Under the pieces are notes generated by a model. The model worked only from the letters and a program-made list of their open reading frames with translations, searched no databases and was not told where the DNA came from. The position numbers and the translations under genes were made by a program. Source: Anthonomus grandis grandis (lineage: Eukaryota; Arthropoda; Insecta; Coleoptera; Curculionidae). Taken from it: a stretch of DNA of 64,000 nt. Positions 33,168 to 45,009 of this stretch are shown one piece after another (the first letter of the stretch is position 1; each line of letters begins with the position of its first letter). The stretch is from the NCBI RefSeq assembly GCF_022605725.1, contig NC_065557.1, forward strand, positions 28,585,256-28,649,255, read 5' to 3'.

Positions 33168-33455
33168 TTGCGGGTAGATAATATTCGGTTCACTTTAGTT
33201 ACTACCTATAATGCCATAAAGACCATTTCAAAAATGAAAGATATTCTTGCCCGAGTTACACATTGGTGGCGCTTTATGCAAGATTTTGACTTTTCCTTAG
33301 TTTACCGGAAAGGCATTTCCCTTCCCCATGTTGACTTATTAAGTCAAAGCCCAATAATAGTGCGCCTCTTGAATGCTAAAGAAAACTGGATATATGTAGA
33401 ACAAAGGGATGATGCTGAGATTCGACAATTAAGGAGGACCGATTGGATCCAATAA
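33168..33455 (+). pseudogene. Gypsy RNase H C-terminal fragment
   Basis: RVTHWWRFMQDFDFSLVYRK, then GISLPHVDLLSQSP. This matches the end of the RNase H domain (R..RW...LQ.yDF...YR.G....VaDaLSR.P). Ala-Asp has become Val-Asp and LSR has become LSQ. Confidence 0.7.
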
Positions 33456-33499
33456 GACACGCCACAAGGATGGTGTGCTTCATTATTCTGTTACGACTC

Positions 33500-34130
33500 C
33501 TGATGGAAGATGTATAAAACCATTTGTTCCGAGGCAAAATAGACTTGGCGTCTTACGTATTTTCCATGACGAACAATGCCACTTCGGAATGGACAAAACT
33601 ATTGAATCCATTAGAAAATATTTTTGGTTCCCAAAGCTATGTTGATTTGTTTGAAAGTACATTAAAGACTGCTTAATTTGTGCTATAAAGAAAATCAAAT
33701 CTGGGACCCTCCAAGGTTTAATAAAAAAATATATACTGCACCAATGCAAGTTTTGCATACAGACTGTCTTGGACCATTAAAAAAATCTCCGAAGGACACA
33801 AACATATTTTTGTTTTAATAGATGCCTTTTTAAAATATTGCTTGCTACAACCCTTACGTTTAAAACGTTAAAAGCTGATAAGACCAGACTTGCATTTCAG
33901 AATTTTATTTGTTTATTTGGAATGCCGCAACAGATTATCATGAATGCGAGTACCAACTTTAAAAATCTAAGCCTTCCATAATATGTAGATAATCTTGGAG
34001 TAGCTTATCATTACACAATACTAGATGTGCTTTGCTCTAATGGACAAGTGGAACTATATGGACACAATTATGAATCTCATACACGTGGAAACAAGTATTA
34101 AATCAGATTGGTCTAAAGAACTTTGGAAGA
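33500..34130 (+). pseudogene. Gypsy integrase zinc finger and core, broken
   Basis: Near 33566, FHDEQCHFGMDKTIESIRKY, then FWFPKL, is the first half of the HHCC zinc-binding domain. Downstream text in mixed frames (HTDCLGPLKKS near 33757; FGMPQQIIMNASTNF near 33918; YTILDVLCSNGQVE near 34016) corresponds to the catalytic core, where the second Asp (S/D D.G..F) is lost. Confidence 0.65.
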
Positions 34131-34375
34131 TATAACTTGTTTTAAACTCAACTCTACAAAAATCTACTCAAACGTCCCCCTTAAGAGCTTTGATTGGCTC
34201 AACACCTTTGATTCGAAGTTTCCTCAAAAACCTAAATAAAGACCTTTAACCCATCAGAAGTATAAAGTTAGGTCGTAAAAGTATAAATGAGCAGCTTAAA
34301 CAATCTAAAAATGCTTTCATCAGTGCTTACCAAAAGCATCGTAATAACCTTGAGTTTGAGAAGAGAGAATTTATA

Positions 34376-34615
34376 TTGATGTACAGAGACGATAAAATGC
34401 ATCAAGGAAAATTAAAGTACGAATTTCAAGGCCCATTTCAAGTCATGGGTTCTACTGCTGAGGGCCGCTATGAACTAAAATGGGTTGGAAAGACCACCAT
34501 TGCTAAAGCTGTTAGGGACCAACTTAGAAAATGGCTAGCTAATTGGTCCCTCTCTGTGGATATGACTGATTTGCTGGCTATTCTAGACAATAATGAAGAG
34601 AATGATAATGAATAG
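34376..34615 (+). pseudogene. Gypsy integrase C-terminal fragment
   Basis: KYEFQGPFQVMGSTAEGRYE, then LKWVGKTTIAKAVRDQLRKW. The GP..V.......Y.L pattern fits the integrase C-terminal domain. It follows the broken core in the same direction. Confidence 0.6.
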
Positions 34616-35124
34616 ACCAACAATGATACAAAATTGGTAAAATACTCTGCTAAAATGTAACAACTGTTAGAAATGTAAATGTTATAACTATGTAAATGTT
34701 CAAAATGTAAATTGTAAATGTTGATTTGAATAACACTTTATAGTATTATTAGTATGAATTTAATTAGTATTAAAGTGTCTCTCTTTGAAACTGATACTTC
34801 ATTTTAATATAGAGGTTAACCTTGCTGGGTTTATACCTACTTAACTAAAGGACAATATTCTTAATACGTAAGGTATTGACAAGTATACAAAGATGTGGAG
34901 GTCTTTGCACGGAAGTGTGTGGGCTATTGCTGGACTCCCACTGGTTGCATACTCTGAAGCAGCATGTGGAATTGCTGCTGCATCGAAGCCAAAAATGTAT
35001 TTACATACTTGTATTTACATTTTCTTTTTTTCTTTTCTATTTACAGCATCGTTGAGAAAGCTATCACATTTACTAAAGGCAATGTTACAGGCTTCGAGAG
35101 CGAAATGAAGTGTCAGAATTGGCC
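34616..35124. other. Gap after gypsy remnant
   Basis: Holds tandem-like TGTAAATGTT motifs at 34670-34725 and a short open frame at 34893-35108 with no recognised domain (MWRSLHGSVWAIAGLPLVAY...). It may be the 3' non-coding end of the element. Confidence 0.35.
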
Positions 35125-35413
35125 ATGTTAGAAACCGATCTATATTCTCTTTTATTTTCAAGAAATTCTAATATTCGATGCTTGGCCTATTTATTTCAGA
35201 TAGGATTTTTTTTTAATGAACAAGGGCATACCCACCTTACAAATGCGGATTGCAAGCTGTCGTACGAAGATGACCCCACTGGGGAATAAAACCTCGATAC
35301 GCTCATTTTAAACGCCATCTGTGTTTATCAAATTTACCCTACTTTGATAAGTGATTAATATTATTTAGTTTTAGTAATTTAGTAATTTGGGTTTTAAAAA
35401 TATACTGTAGTTT
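35125..35413 (+). repeat. Direct repeat copy 2, uninterrupted (empty site)
   Basis: Homologous to about 29970-30054 joined to 31029-31205. Across the insertion point it reads GAACAAGGGCATACCCACCTTA, with one copy of the would-be 9-bp target. It is therefore a paralogous empty site for the TIR element at 30055-31028. Confidence 0.7.
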
Positions 35414-35486
35414 AAAAATAAAAATTAAAGTTGGTTTAAATTTAAAATTTGTACTATTAAGGTTATTTATTATAGGAGTCTTTCAC

Positions 35487-35738
35487 ATGGCACCAGGATT
35501 TGCTAATTATACTCAATTTCTAAGTGAATTTGAGTTGAATATCTCTAAGCTTTTAGTTTTATATGATTGTTTGGTATGTCTTGGAGATTTTAATGTCGAC
35601 CTCCTAAAACTCGAGTCCGTTTTTGCTAAAAGGTTTAACTCGCTGTTGCAGATATATTATTTACATCAAACTATAAATGAACCCACTACAAACAAGTACT
35701 ATTGGACATTGGTATTGGTTCTAACTTGGATATTTTAA
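35487..35738 (+). pseudogene. LINE endonuclease C-terminal fragment
   Basis: DCLVCLGDFNVDLLKLESVF, then FNSLLQIYYLHQTINEPTT. This carries the GDFN.DLL motif and the following N.PT segment of AP-type LINE endonucleases. It lies directly upstream of the linker and RT pieces. Confidence 0.72.
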
Positions 35739-36105
35739 CCAATAGTGGAGTCGACCTTTCATGTCCTTCTTTGGTGCGAGCTCAATTTCTTTATTGGAAA
35801 GCCCAAACCACTTTCTGTATCTTATAGAGATTTTAAAAACTATGACAATAATGCATTCTACCAAAGTCTTCTTAGTACTTTATTTGACAAAATATTTATT
35901 TCCCTCCTGGTGATGAAAAGGTGACCATGTTTAACATGCTTATTATTAATTTATTTAATCTGCATGCACCTCTAAAAAATGCACGAATAACAAAAAAAGA
36001 GCACCCTGGTTAACGCCGAATGTTAAATATGTAATGAAACTCCGTGATAAGTCATTGTCAAATTATAAAAAAAAGTCGGATGCTGGCTGAGAATATTATC
36101 GGCCA

Positions 36106-36480
36106 TTGAGAAATTATGCAACAATTGCTATTGGAATTGAAATAAATAGTTTTGTTAACAAAGACTTTAAGAAAACTTGGAGAATTTTAAGGGACCTAAA
36201 TGTCTATACAGGTGCTAATAAAGATATTCCTAAACAGCTTAGTAATGTAAAAGTTATCAATGACTACTTCGCTGAGTCAGTAAGCCATCTCATACCCAAC
36301 TCTGTTACTTCAGACTTTAATAAGTATCATAAAAAGCCTGATGTTACTGATTTTGAGTTCCAGCTAGCAACTATTGATGACATACGCACTGCACTTCTGT
36401 CATTTAAATCCGAGGCTGCTGAAACAGATGGGATAGGCTTGTCGATGTTATTAAGACGTTGCCCAATTATTTTGCCATAA
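36106..36480 (+). pseudogene. LINE endonuclease-RT linker
   Basis: KKTWRILRDLNVYTGANKDI..., VINDYFAESVSHLIP... and IRTALLSFKSEAAETDGIGL. The last corresponds to the (L..lk...a.G.DGi....l) segment just before the RT domain. A stop follows, then RT continues near 36560. Confidence 0.65.
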
Positions 36481-36730
36481 CATATATTATTAATTATAGC
36501 ATCAAAACACTCACATTTGCTGAGCCCTGGAAGCGATAATTTCTGCTTCTTCTGCCTAGGGTCGCTTGTCCAGAAAACTTGAGTGATCTACGGCCTGTCA
36601 GCATCCTGCCGACCCTGTCGAAGGTTTTTGGGAGGGATTTGGAGGGACAAATAAATCTGCATATACAGAAAAATAGTTTACTACCTTTCAGTCTGGGTTA
36701 AGAAAGGATCATAGTTGCGAGACTCTTCTG

Positions 36731-37090
36731 TTGAAGGTAACCGATAATATTCTTGAAGCATCCGACCGTAAAAAACCTACTGCTTTGGTCCTTCTGGACT
36801 ATTCGAAGGCCTTCGACAGGATAAACCACGAGTTGCTGCTGGCTATCTTGTCATATCTTGGTTCCAGTAGCAGTGCCTGTCGGCTTATTGGTTATTATCT
36901 GGCTGGTAGATGGCAGTCGGTCAAAGTTAGTCTGAATACTAAAATATACTGGAACATAGTGTACCACAGGGATCTATTTTAGGTCCTCTATTTTTATGTC
37001 TGTACACATCCCAACTAACTTCAAAGCTCAAGTTTATCACAGTACATCAGTATGCAGACGATATACAAATTAATATTTCATTCAAACCTG
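36731..37090 (+). pseudogene. LINE reverse transcriptase palm
   Basis: KPTALVLLDYSKAFDRINHE, then LLLAILSYLG is RT block with the first Asp. In a shifted frame near 37048, QYADDIQI keeps both catalytic Asp residues. The upstream text near 36580 (LRPVSILPTLSKVF-like) is also RT. Confidence 0.75.
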
Positions 37091-37470
37091 AAGACGTAGC
37101 TGAAGCAAATACCAAAATAAATACTAATCTCCAATTACTTTTTAACACTTCTCTAAGCCATTGTTTAGAACAAAATCCAAAAAAATATCAAGCCTTACTG
37201 TTCGGACCAAAAACTATTAGGAAGAGATTCTCGCATCTCCTTAACTTGCAGATAAATAGCAAAGTTTTATTATGCCATGATACCTACATTTGGGTTTATT
37301 GATTGATACCGATCATAGATTCTCTGAGCACATAAATCATTGTATATAAAATGCTTGTATAAAAAAAGCTGACCTCAAACTTATTTACAGCCAAAGACAT
37401 CTTCTAAATAACAAATTAAAAAGAATCCTCTGTGACTCGCTCGTGCTTTCGCATTTTGATTTTTGTTGTT

Positions 37471-38770
37471 CCAGCTAACTTCACCCTGTTATGTCAAATG
37501 GGAACCCCCATGGTGTGACACATCATTATAAGCAGCATTAAAATGTCTATTCAACAGCGCCAAAAAAATTAAATCCGTTGACGTACCAGTAAATAGTGAG
37601 CTAAAATAAAGAAAAGGGTACAACCAACCATATTAAGTTAAAACAAAAATAATAGCGCTTTAAAATTCAATAGTGCAGGGTCCAGTCCCCCCACAAAATA
37701 AGTGCTAGGAGTGCCGATATTATTAAATATTAAAAAATAATGTAAAAATAACTGAAGAGGATAAAAAAGTTTTGTAAAATATATTAAATATACCGATATG
37801 TAATTAGTCAAGTAAAAAGGAAATTTTTTTTCAGGAAATTTTCTTTTTTTCAAAAAATATTTCTGTTTAATACACTTTTCGTAAGCTTACCTTTTAAGCA
37901 GCTAATACTCGAAATTAATCATAAAATAATGCAAAACATAACTAATTTTAAAATAGATATATTTTCGTATAAAGCTAAGGCAAGTTTAAAAAAGCAATGC
38001 TCCGTTTCCTTTCTCAAGTATGTAAATTAAAATAAGAAAAAACAGACATCCTAAAAGTCTCGTTTCATTTCTAAAGTTTTATAAATAAGAAAAAGTTTTT
38101 TAAATGATCGCCTACCAAATTTTGGCATTAAATATTAAAAAGTAAGTCTGCGGCAAGTGATCCATATCCAGACATTATTAATAATTTTTGTTTGTTAACC
38201 ATAAAGAGTCTTCCAAAAACGCAACTTTTCAATCATTATTGATTTTTTTTTCATGGCAAAACTAATGCTTACTCATAAAAAAGTCATTATGAAAATGGGT
38301 TTCTTTCTTATTATATTCAGTTTTGTTATTTATATTGGAAAAAGTTCAACTTTACGCAATTAAGGTTAAAATACTAATTTCATAAATGATATAACAACTG
38401 AGATAAGTTACGGTTACAGATAAAGTTTTAAAGTAAAATGTATTTAATGAATATACACATTTGTTAATTCCTCCAGCATTTTCAATGTAGTTTTTTATGT
38501 TTTTAAAAAGATTTTCGACCACTTTGCAAAAATAGACATTCTGATTTTATCCATAAGAATTTCTGAATTGTGTGTTCTTAATTTCTTTAGATTAACGCTT
38601 TTCCAATATTACCGAGATTCATTTTTACTTTATTAAATTTACTTCTGTATAAAATTAAAATTTATTTTTAAGTCTTATATAATGAGTTTTAATATTGTCA
38701 GGATCTTATATAAATTACCTATATATTTTTATTTATTAGATTATTTTCAGCAATTTGTATCTTTAATGTA
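37471..38770. other. Gap, no gene seen
   Basis: A+T-rich DNA without motif. A 9-bp or longer terminal repeat or tail for the upstream LINE was not identified. Confidence 0.4.
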
Positions 38771-39816
38771 CCGGGTGGCCAACTAAGAATGGACGTCGGC
38801 GATATCTGAGGCCCTAATAGTCGTAGCGCCTTGAAAAGAAAAATTTTGTAATAAAAGTGGCCGAAAAAATGCTGGAAATTATTTTGAAGTTCATTGGTCA
38901 ACCGCTAGAGGGTGCCACAGCTTCTTTAAATCTTAAAATTGTATTTTTGCCAAAAAACCTCCAATAACGTACACCTCAAAATATTATATTAATATTCTAG
39001 GAAGATTTCCTCACAAAAAAGTTTCTACAAAAATTTCTGTCAGTTGTCAAATAAAGTGGTGGGGGGCGTTTTTAGCTTGAATAAAGACAGCTGAAATAAA
39101 CAGCTATGACTGGACCGATTTTTTTTAAACATATTTTTTTTAAGTCTATTGTTGCCTTATTTTTTCAACCAAAAAAAATTTCAAATTACTTTTCCTAAAA
39201 TCCGCTAGAGGGCGTTGACTTGTGACTAACCCTTTCTGACGGATTATTTCAAAAAACTCAAATGCAACTATATATATTTTTTCACGTCATTAAGAACGGG
39301 GAAGAAAACCAAAGAAACTGGTGAAAACGGCACTTTGATATCACTTGTTAAACTAAACTTATTAACAAAATAGTGTCCATTCGAAAATAAAAGTGATAAA
39401 AATGGCCATATTACTATTTGCTTAGACAAATAATTACTATTTGCTTAGACAAGCTGAATAAACTCGTATTAACTAAGTATTTTTAAAAAGAAACAAACTT
39501 AGTAGTGTTTTAGAAAATCCGAGATATATAATTGATCGTTATACGTTTATTTATACAGGGTGTTAACTAAATAAAGTTGACCAAATTAGCGAACCAATTT
39601 TGGGAAAACTGTGCATACAGTTTATAGTTGTTCTATAGGAAAGTTTTGAAAATTTGGCACCATACCATACCATAGAAAAGTTAATTAAAGATACAACAAT
39701 AAAATAATTTGACACTTGTAACAATTTTGATGATACCGGATGTAGATGAAAACTTGCTTATTTTAAATAGAACACTCTATAATATGTTATTTGATATTTA
39801 AATTCTACATACAATT

Positions 39817-41056
39817 TTAAGAAATCTTAGGTGGTACAATAAATAAAATGTTATACACATAATTTATTTGGTGCCTCCCCAAATGTTCAAAATGCATTCC
39901 ATCATTTTCTATGCACTGAAACATCTTTTGTTCGGTAGACAAAACTGCAGTCTCTACCTCAGCAAATGAGAGAGTCTGCATGCAATCCCTAATCCGGCCA
40001 ATCATATTTTGTCGCGTCGTAGGTCTTGTTGCAAAAACAATTTCTTTAACTCAACCCCATAAATAAAAATCCAGGCACGTTAGGTCTGGTGATCTAGCCG
40101 GCCATGGAAAGGTACCGCCCCGTCCTATCCATCTACCAGGGTAGGTAGCATCTAAAAACTCCCGAATATTTCGGGCGAAATGTGCTGGACAGCCATCGTG
40201 CTGGAACATCATTTGTTGGCGAATTTCAAATAACACATCCTCTAATAAAATTGGCAATTCCTCCCTTAAAAACTGCAAATAATTTGCACCATTTAGTGCG
40301 TTGTTAAAATGGGCCGATAATTCGACCTCCTAATATTCCTGTCCAATAATTTAAAGACCAACGGCCTTGATGCTGGACTTCTCGCATCCAGTGCGGATTC
40401 GTTGGTGACCAGTAATGAATATTGTGCAGATTCACGCCTGCATTGCTGTAAAATGTAGCCTCATCTGTCCACAATATCTTTGAAAGCACCTGAGGAAAAG
40501 CCAGTGACAATGGTCTAGCCTTCGGTCAAAATCTTGTGCACTTAATTCTTGATGCAGGACTAAATGATATGGATGAAACCTGGAACAAGCTAATGACTGC
40601 TGATTCAACAGAATAGACCAATCTGGTGCTTTTCGTGTAAAAATTAATTAATTTTAAAAACGAACTCTCCTTAGGAAAATTAAGTCTCATCGCGTATAGT
40701 GAAGATTAATATCCAAATGATCGCTTACCTGGACTCCTTAAGAATATTCTGAACAGTAGTTCGATTTACTCCCAGGTCGTGCGCTATTGTTCTAGTAATT
40801 AAGTGAGGATTAAACTCGACGTAGGCTAAAACATTTATTATGTTGTCTTCGGTGCGTCCCCTGCGTTGTCTCCGAAACACGGGAAGCCGAACGTTTCCAG
40901 TCGTTCGCGATGTATGATCCGAAGAAAAACTTTTGCAGCAGGATGGCGTCTATCAGGATACTGATGCGCATACACCCTTGCAGCAACTGTGGCATTTCTC
41001 ATACATTTAAAATAAGTACCTATTATGTCAAACGCCTCTTCGTTTGTGTAAAGCAT
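39817..41056 (-). pseudogene. mariner transposase, DD41D type, frameshifted
   Basis: ATG at 41056 starts LYTNEEAFDIIGTYFKCMRN, then VYAHQYPDRRHP (N-terminal helix-turn-helix). Later blocks: NRTTVQNILK, ILWTDEATFYSNAG (first Asp), YWSPTNPHWMREVQHQGRW, NYWTGILGGRIIGPF, MFQHDGCPAHFARNI (second Asp), RWIGRGGTFPWPARSPDL, LDFYLWG (third Asp), and a tail MIGRIRDCMQTLSFAEVETA to stop at 39817. There are 41 residues between the second and third Asp, hence DD41D. Frame changes occur near 40840 and 40290, with a stop after YLWG. The protein would cut and paste at TA. Confidence 0.8.
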
Positions 41057-41100
41057 TGTTAAACAAAGCAATACGAAAAACAGAGATAAAAAGTTAAGGA

Positions 41101-41195
41101 ACCAAAAACTTGAACAAAACACAAAAAACTGGAACAAAACAGGAAAAACTGGAACAATACGAACAACTGGCACAACACGAAAAACTGGAAAAACA
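41101..41195. repeat. Short A-rich minisatellite (ACTGGAACAAAAC-like units)
   Basis: About six imperfect units of 13-20 bp around ACTGGAACAA. They lie just upstream of the mariner start codon, inside the element's 5' region. Confidence 0.65.
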
Positions 41196-42197
41196 AAGTT
41201 CACAGTACGGCGAACTAACAAGAAAACTATTGAATGTTATTAGCGAGACTTAAAAACGCTTTAACAATCGCAAGAAGAGACGCTAAAATGACATTTAACT
41301 GAAATATTTACATATTTTGCTTCTATGGTTACCTGCCACTTTTGTTTCCATAGCCTACTAACTCAACTTTCCTATGCACAGTTTTCCCAAAATAGGCCCA
41401 TTTGCTCAACTTGGTTTAGTTAACACCCTGTATAAATAAACGTATAACGATCAATCCTGTATGTCGGATTTTCTAAAATAGTACTATGAGTTTTTTTGTT
41501 TAAAAAAATACTTATATAAAAGGAGTTTATTCAGTTTGTCTAAGCAAATAGGAGTTTATCGCCATTTTTGTCATTTTTATTTTCGAATGGACACTTTTTT
41601 TTATAACTTTTGTTTAAGAAATGATATCGAAGTGCCGTTTTCACCAGTTTCTTTAGTTTTCTTCCTCGCTCTTAATGACGTAAAAAAATATATAAAGTTG
41701 CATTCGAGTTTTTTGAAATAATCCGTCAGAAAGGGTTAGTCACAAGTCCACGCCCTCTAGCGGATTTTAGGAAAAGTAATTAAATTTTTTTTTTGGTTGA
41801 AAAAATAAGGCAACAATAGACTTAAAAAAAATATGTTTAAAAAAAATCGGTCCAGTTATAGCTGATTTTTAGCTGTTTTCTTTATTCAAGATAAAAACGC
41901 CCCCCACCACTTCATTTGACAACTGACAGAAATTTTTTTAGAAACTTTTTTGTGAGGAAATCTTCCTTGAATATTAATATAATATTTTGAGGTGTACGTT
42001 ATTGGAGGTTTTTTGGCAAAAATGCAATTTTAAGATTTGAAGAAGCTGTGGCGCCCTCTAGCGGTTGCCCAATGAATTTCAAAATAATTTCCAGCATTTT
42101 TTTTGGCCACTTTTATTACAAAATATTTTTTTTTCAAGGCGCTACGACTATTAGGGCCTGAGATATCGCCGACGTCCATTCTTAGTTGGCCACCCGG

Positions 42198-44989
42198 TAC
42201 TTATAAAATTTAAAGTTGCAATGTTTAGGCACGGCTTAATAAATACAAATCCACGATTTGGTTTGTAGACATATTTTTAGCATATTAAAAATGATATAAG
42301 TTTTTTTAAATGTTGTGTTATCTCTGGCTATTTTTTACAAAGTCATTCTGAAAATACAAAGGATTCTGATAATGATCATAAATTAGATAATAAGAAATTA
42401 TACTTTTAAAAAAGGACACATGATTTATAAGTAAATTGCTGCCTAATCTTAGATTTAGCTACATGAAGATAACCAAACCCTAAAATTTAATTAAAAATTA
42501 GACTGTCATTTTAAAAATTCTAATCTTAAGGTTTAGCAAAAACAATGCCTGTTAAGAGGGTAGTTTTCAGCTCTTGCCCCCGGTATTTGTGATCTTTTTT
42601 TCAATCACACAAGTCATTTTAGTTACAATAAAACTAATTTTAAATACTTTTTATTCGACTTATTACAGTAATGTAATAACACCTAAGAGTTAATATTTCT
42701 AGTTCTTTGCTATGACCAAAAAGGTAATTATTATAAATTATATTACGGCTAAGTTGAAACAGTGAGGTATTAAACTTCTATCTAAACTTCTCCTTTTTCA
42801 AATTAGTTATATATAAATGTAGATTTTCATTTTAATTTCCAAGGTATATTAATTTTAAATAAAGACATTTTATATGATGCAGCAGATGTTAGCGACATAT
42901 TTCATCTTAAAGTAAATAATCCAAGGTAAAATATGTATAATGACATCCTACTCTTTAATAAAATTGATACCGGAGTTGTAATTATGTAAATTAGTTGCTG
43001 ATCATAAACGTATATACTTTAAAATTTAAATGGTTATGGTAGCTGAGACACCGGTTTTTAATAATTATAAATACATTTTCAAAAGCATATTAACTTAATG
43101 TTGTAAGAGAATTTTTTTTTGACAAAATACATGCTTGAGGTATCTATTTTTTCCCATATGCGGTAGGCTAGGTATTACCTGATTAAATCTGGTAACATAA
43201 TATTTGTTAAACATTATTGACTTTTAATTAAACCTCAGTTTACTAGCGTTAATATTTCCTTTCTTTATTTCGCGCTATAGAAACTTCAGTTATTTACTAC
43301 AGAAATTTAATGAATATATAATTTAATTTATATGAAAATATATTTCAGATGATGCATGGTTCTTATCTCAATTTAATTCGAGAAAAATGCAAATAATGCA
43401 TTTCCATGTCTAGCCATTTCTAAGATGGCTAAACATGGAATTTTTGGAATGAAACAAGATAAGAAAATTAATATTTTTTTCCAGATACTTTAGTATCTTA
43501 TTTTATTTTAATTTAATAAAAAAGATAAATGTTGTTTAAATAATATTAAGTTTATCTCTAATATCTCAATATAATTTTGGAACTTTAAAAGTAAGTTTTT
43601 ATAAAGACTTAATTAATATGGTAGGATAAGTACAAAACCATTCATCAAAAATTTACTTACTTATTTTTTTTTATTAAAAAACTATTTTGAAAATTTTTAC
43701 AAATTTTCACATAACAAAACAGCCAAGTTTGCTATATTTTTAAAAACGAATTCTTTTATCACTTAAGCATTATTGCATTGTTTCATTTAAGCCAGTGCTT
43801 TTTCTTGAAGAATGGAGACATCGAAATGAATCAAAAAACGCCGTTATTAAGAAAAGATGAGTTACTAAGAAAAGATGACGCTTGAAAATACAGCAAAAAA
43901 AACATTATTTGGTTGTGAATTTTTTCCAAAAGAATATTAAAATTTTAGAGTAAAATCGACTTTTTATTAACCTCTGTAGAATTACAAATCCAAATAGAAT
44001 AAAAATAAAACATTGTTGCTGCGATTTGAATAAATGATGAAAATAAAACGGCCTAAAATTCGGCAAAAATTTATCAAAGCGTAAATAATTTATCAAAATA
44101 CTGAAAAAGTGATTAAGGATTGAATTGAAACCAAGTTTTTATTGTGCGGTTAACTTTGTGGGTCACTATATATTTATGCAAATTATTTGTTTATCTATTG
44201 TCAATTTCTTTTTTCTTTTTCTTTTTGCAATTATAGTTTGGTCTGTAATACGTCCAGGGACTAAAATAAGAGAAAATTTTAAACATAAGATAATATGATT
44301 TTTTTTTATTCTCGTATATGTATGTAACATTTATTTTTATATAGTCATTTCAATCTAACATAAAGTTTGCCATGAGTAAATCGCTTTTTTACAGCTATCG
44401 CTTAAAAAATCTCAAAAAAGCAATAAAATAATAAAGTAATCTTATTATATAAAAACTTAATATGTTATGATCTTATAAAACTAACTTAGCTTTAAAATCT
44501 TAAATGTACGATGCAAATCCTCTTGATGTAAATATTTTTTTTTAATTCTCTTTTTTTATTTTCGCAGCTCAAAAACTTGCATCTGCTATAAACACACAAA
44601 TCTCGTATAACCTTTAATATGTTGATATATTATCAGTACCTCTTCTAGTAGTGTTGCTAGAATTTCGAATTCACTAGGCGATTTGAAAATTGGCGCCTAG
44701 AAATTCTACCAAAGGCCGACAAATTGTGATTATAGGTGACGTCCACACTGGCAACAGCGGGTAGATGCATTATAAAATAAATGGATTATTTGTTGTAATA
44801 ATTTACAGTAGAGGTTTCCAAGTCCTATCGAAAACTGGGACTATTTTTTAGGGTGTAGGTTTAAAAAGCAATTATTATTTTTTAATTTTTCATTTAATAT
44901 GGTCATATATAGATACAATTTTGTCAAAGAAAAAAACCTAAATTCATTTGAAATGATAAAATATAAAACGATAATTGCAAATTACAAAT
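42198..44989. other. Gap, one hairpin only
   Basis: A+T-rich, no protein motif on either strand. A hairpin lies at 43402-43440. G+C-richer text at 44640-44760 (GGCGCCTAGAAATTCTACC) is unassigned. Confidence 0.4.
43402..43440. repeat. 16-bp inverted repeat
   Basis: TTCCATGTCTAGCCAT (43402-43417) pairs with ATGGCTAAACATGGAA (43425-43440), with one mismatch and a 7-bp loop. Function unknown; too short for a typical miRNA precursor arm pair. Confidence 0.7.
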
Positions 44990-45009
44990 AATTGCGATTT
45001 TTTTTGAGT

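Larger units (their letters stand above)
31620..34615 (+). mobile_element. Decayed gypsy-type retrotransposon
   Basis: Plus-strand order: gag-like text with a zinc-knuckle remnant (KIGHV...HC near 32020-32060), RT (32323-32830), RNase H end (33040-33455), integrase zinc finger and core (33500-34130), integrase C-terminus (34376-34615). Every domain is broken. It is a different family from the element at 12848-21578. No LTRs identified. Confidence 0.7.
35487..37470 (+). mobile_element. Decayed CR1/Jockey-like LINE
   Basis: Plus-strand order: endonuclease end (35487-35738), linker (36106-36480), RT (36560-37090) and a tail to about 37470. The RT keeps YADD at about 37050-37061 but frames change repeatedly. 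ORF1 and the endonuclease N-terminus are missing, so the copy is 5'-truncated, as is usual for LINEs. No poly(A) tail identified. Confidence 0.7.
39556..41430 (-). mobile_element. DD41D mariner at the apex of palindrome D
   Basis: Ends CAGGGTGTTAACTAAA... and ...TTAGTTAACACCCTG, each next to TA. Imperfect inverted repeats of about 55-60 bp (shared ATTTTGGGAAAACTGTGCAT). The transposase is on the minus strand (39817-41056). The 1875-bp length fits a mariner with extra 5' sequence. Confidence 0.82.
38771..42197. mobile_element. 3.4-kb palindromic TIR element D enclosing a mariner
   Basis: The left end CCGGGTGGCCAACTAAGAAT and the right end ATTCTTAGTTGGCCACCCGG are complementary, each next to TA. 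Arms of about 785 bp (38771-39555) and 767 bp (41431-42197) are near-perfect inverted copies along their whole length. The left arm has a small tandem duplication (TTACTATTTGCTTAGACAA) near 39410-39450. The inner mariner lies exactly between the arms. Neither arm has a coding frame of its own. Confidence 0.85.

Noticed and set aside
34893..35108. 71-codon plus-strand frame with hydrophobic segment
   Set aside because: No recognisable domain, and it runs into a T-rich low-complexity stretch; not strong enough to call a gene.
31029..35413. Repeat pair considered as LTRs of the gypsy at 31.6-34.6 kb
   Set aside because: No TG/CA ends, no primer site or purine tract next to them, and the repeat continues upstream of the presumed LTR start; kept only as direct repeats.
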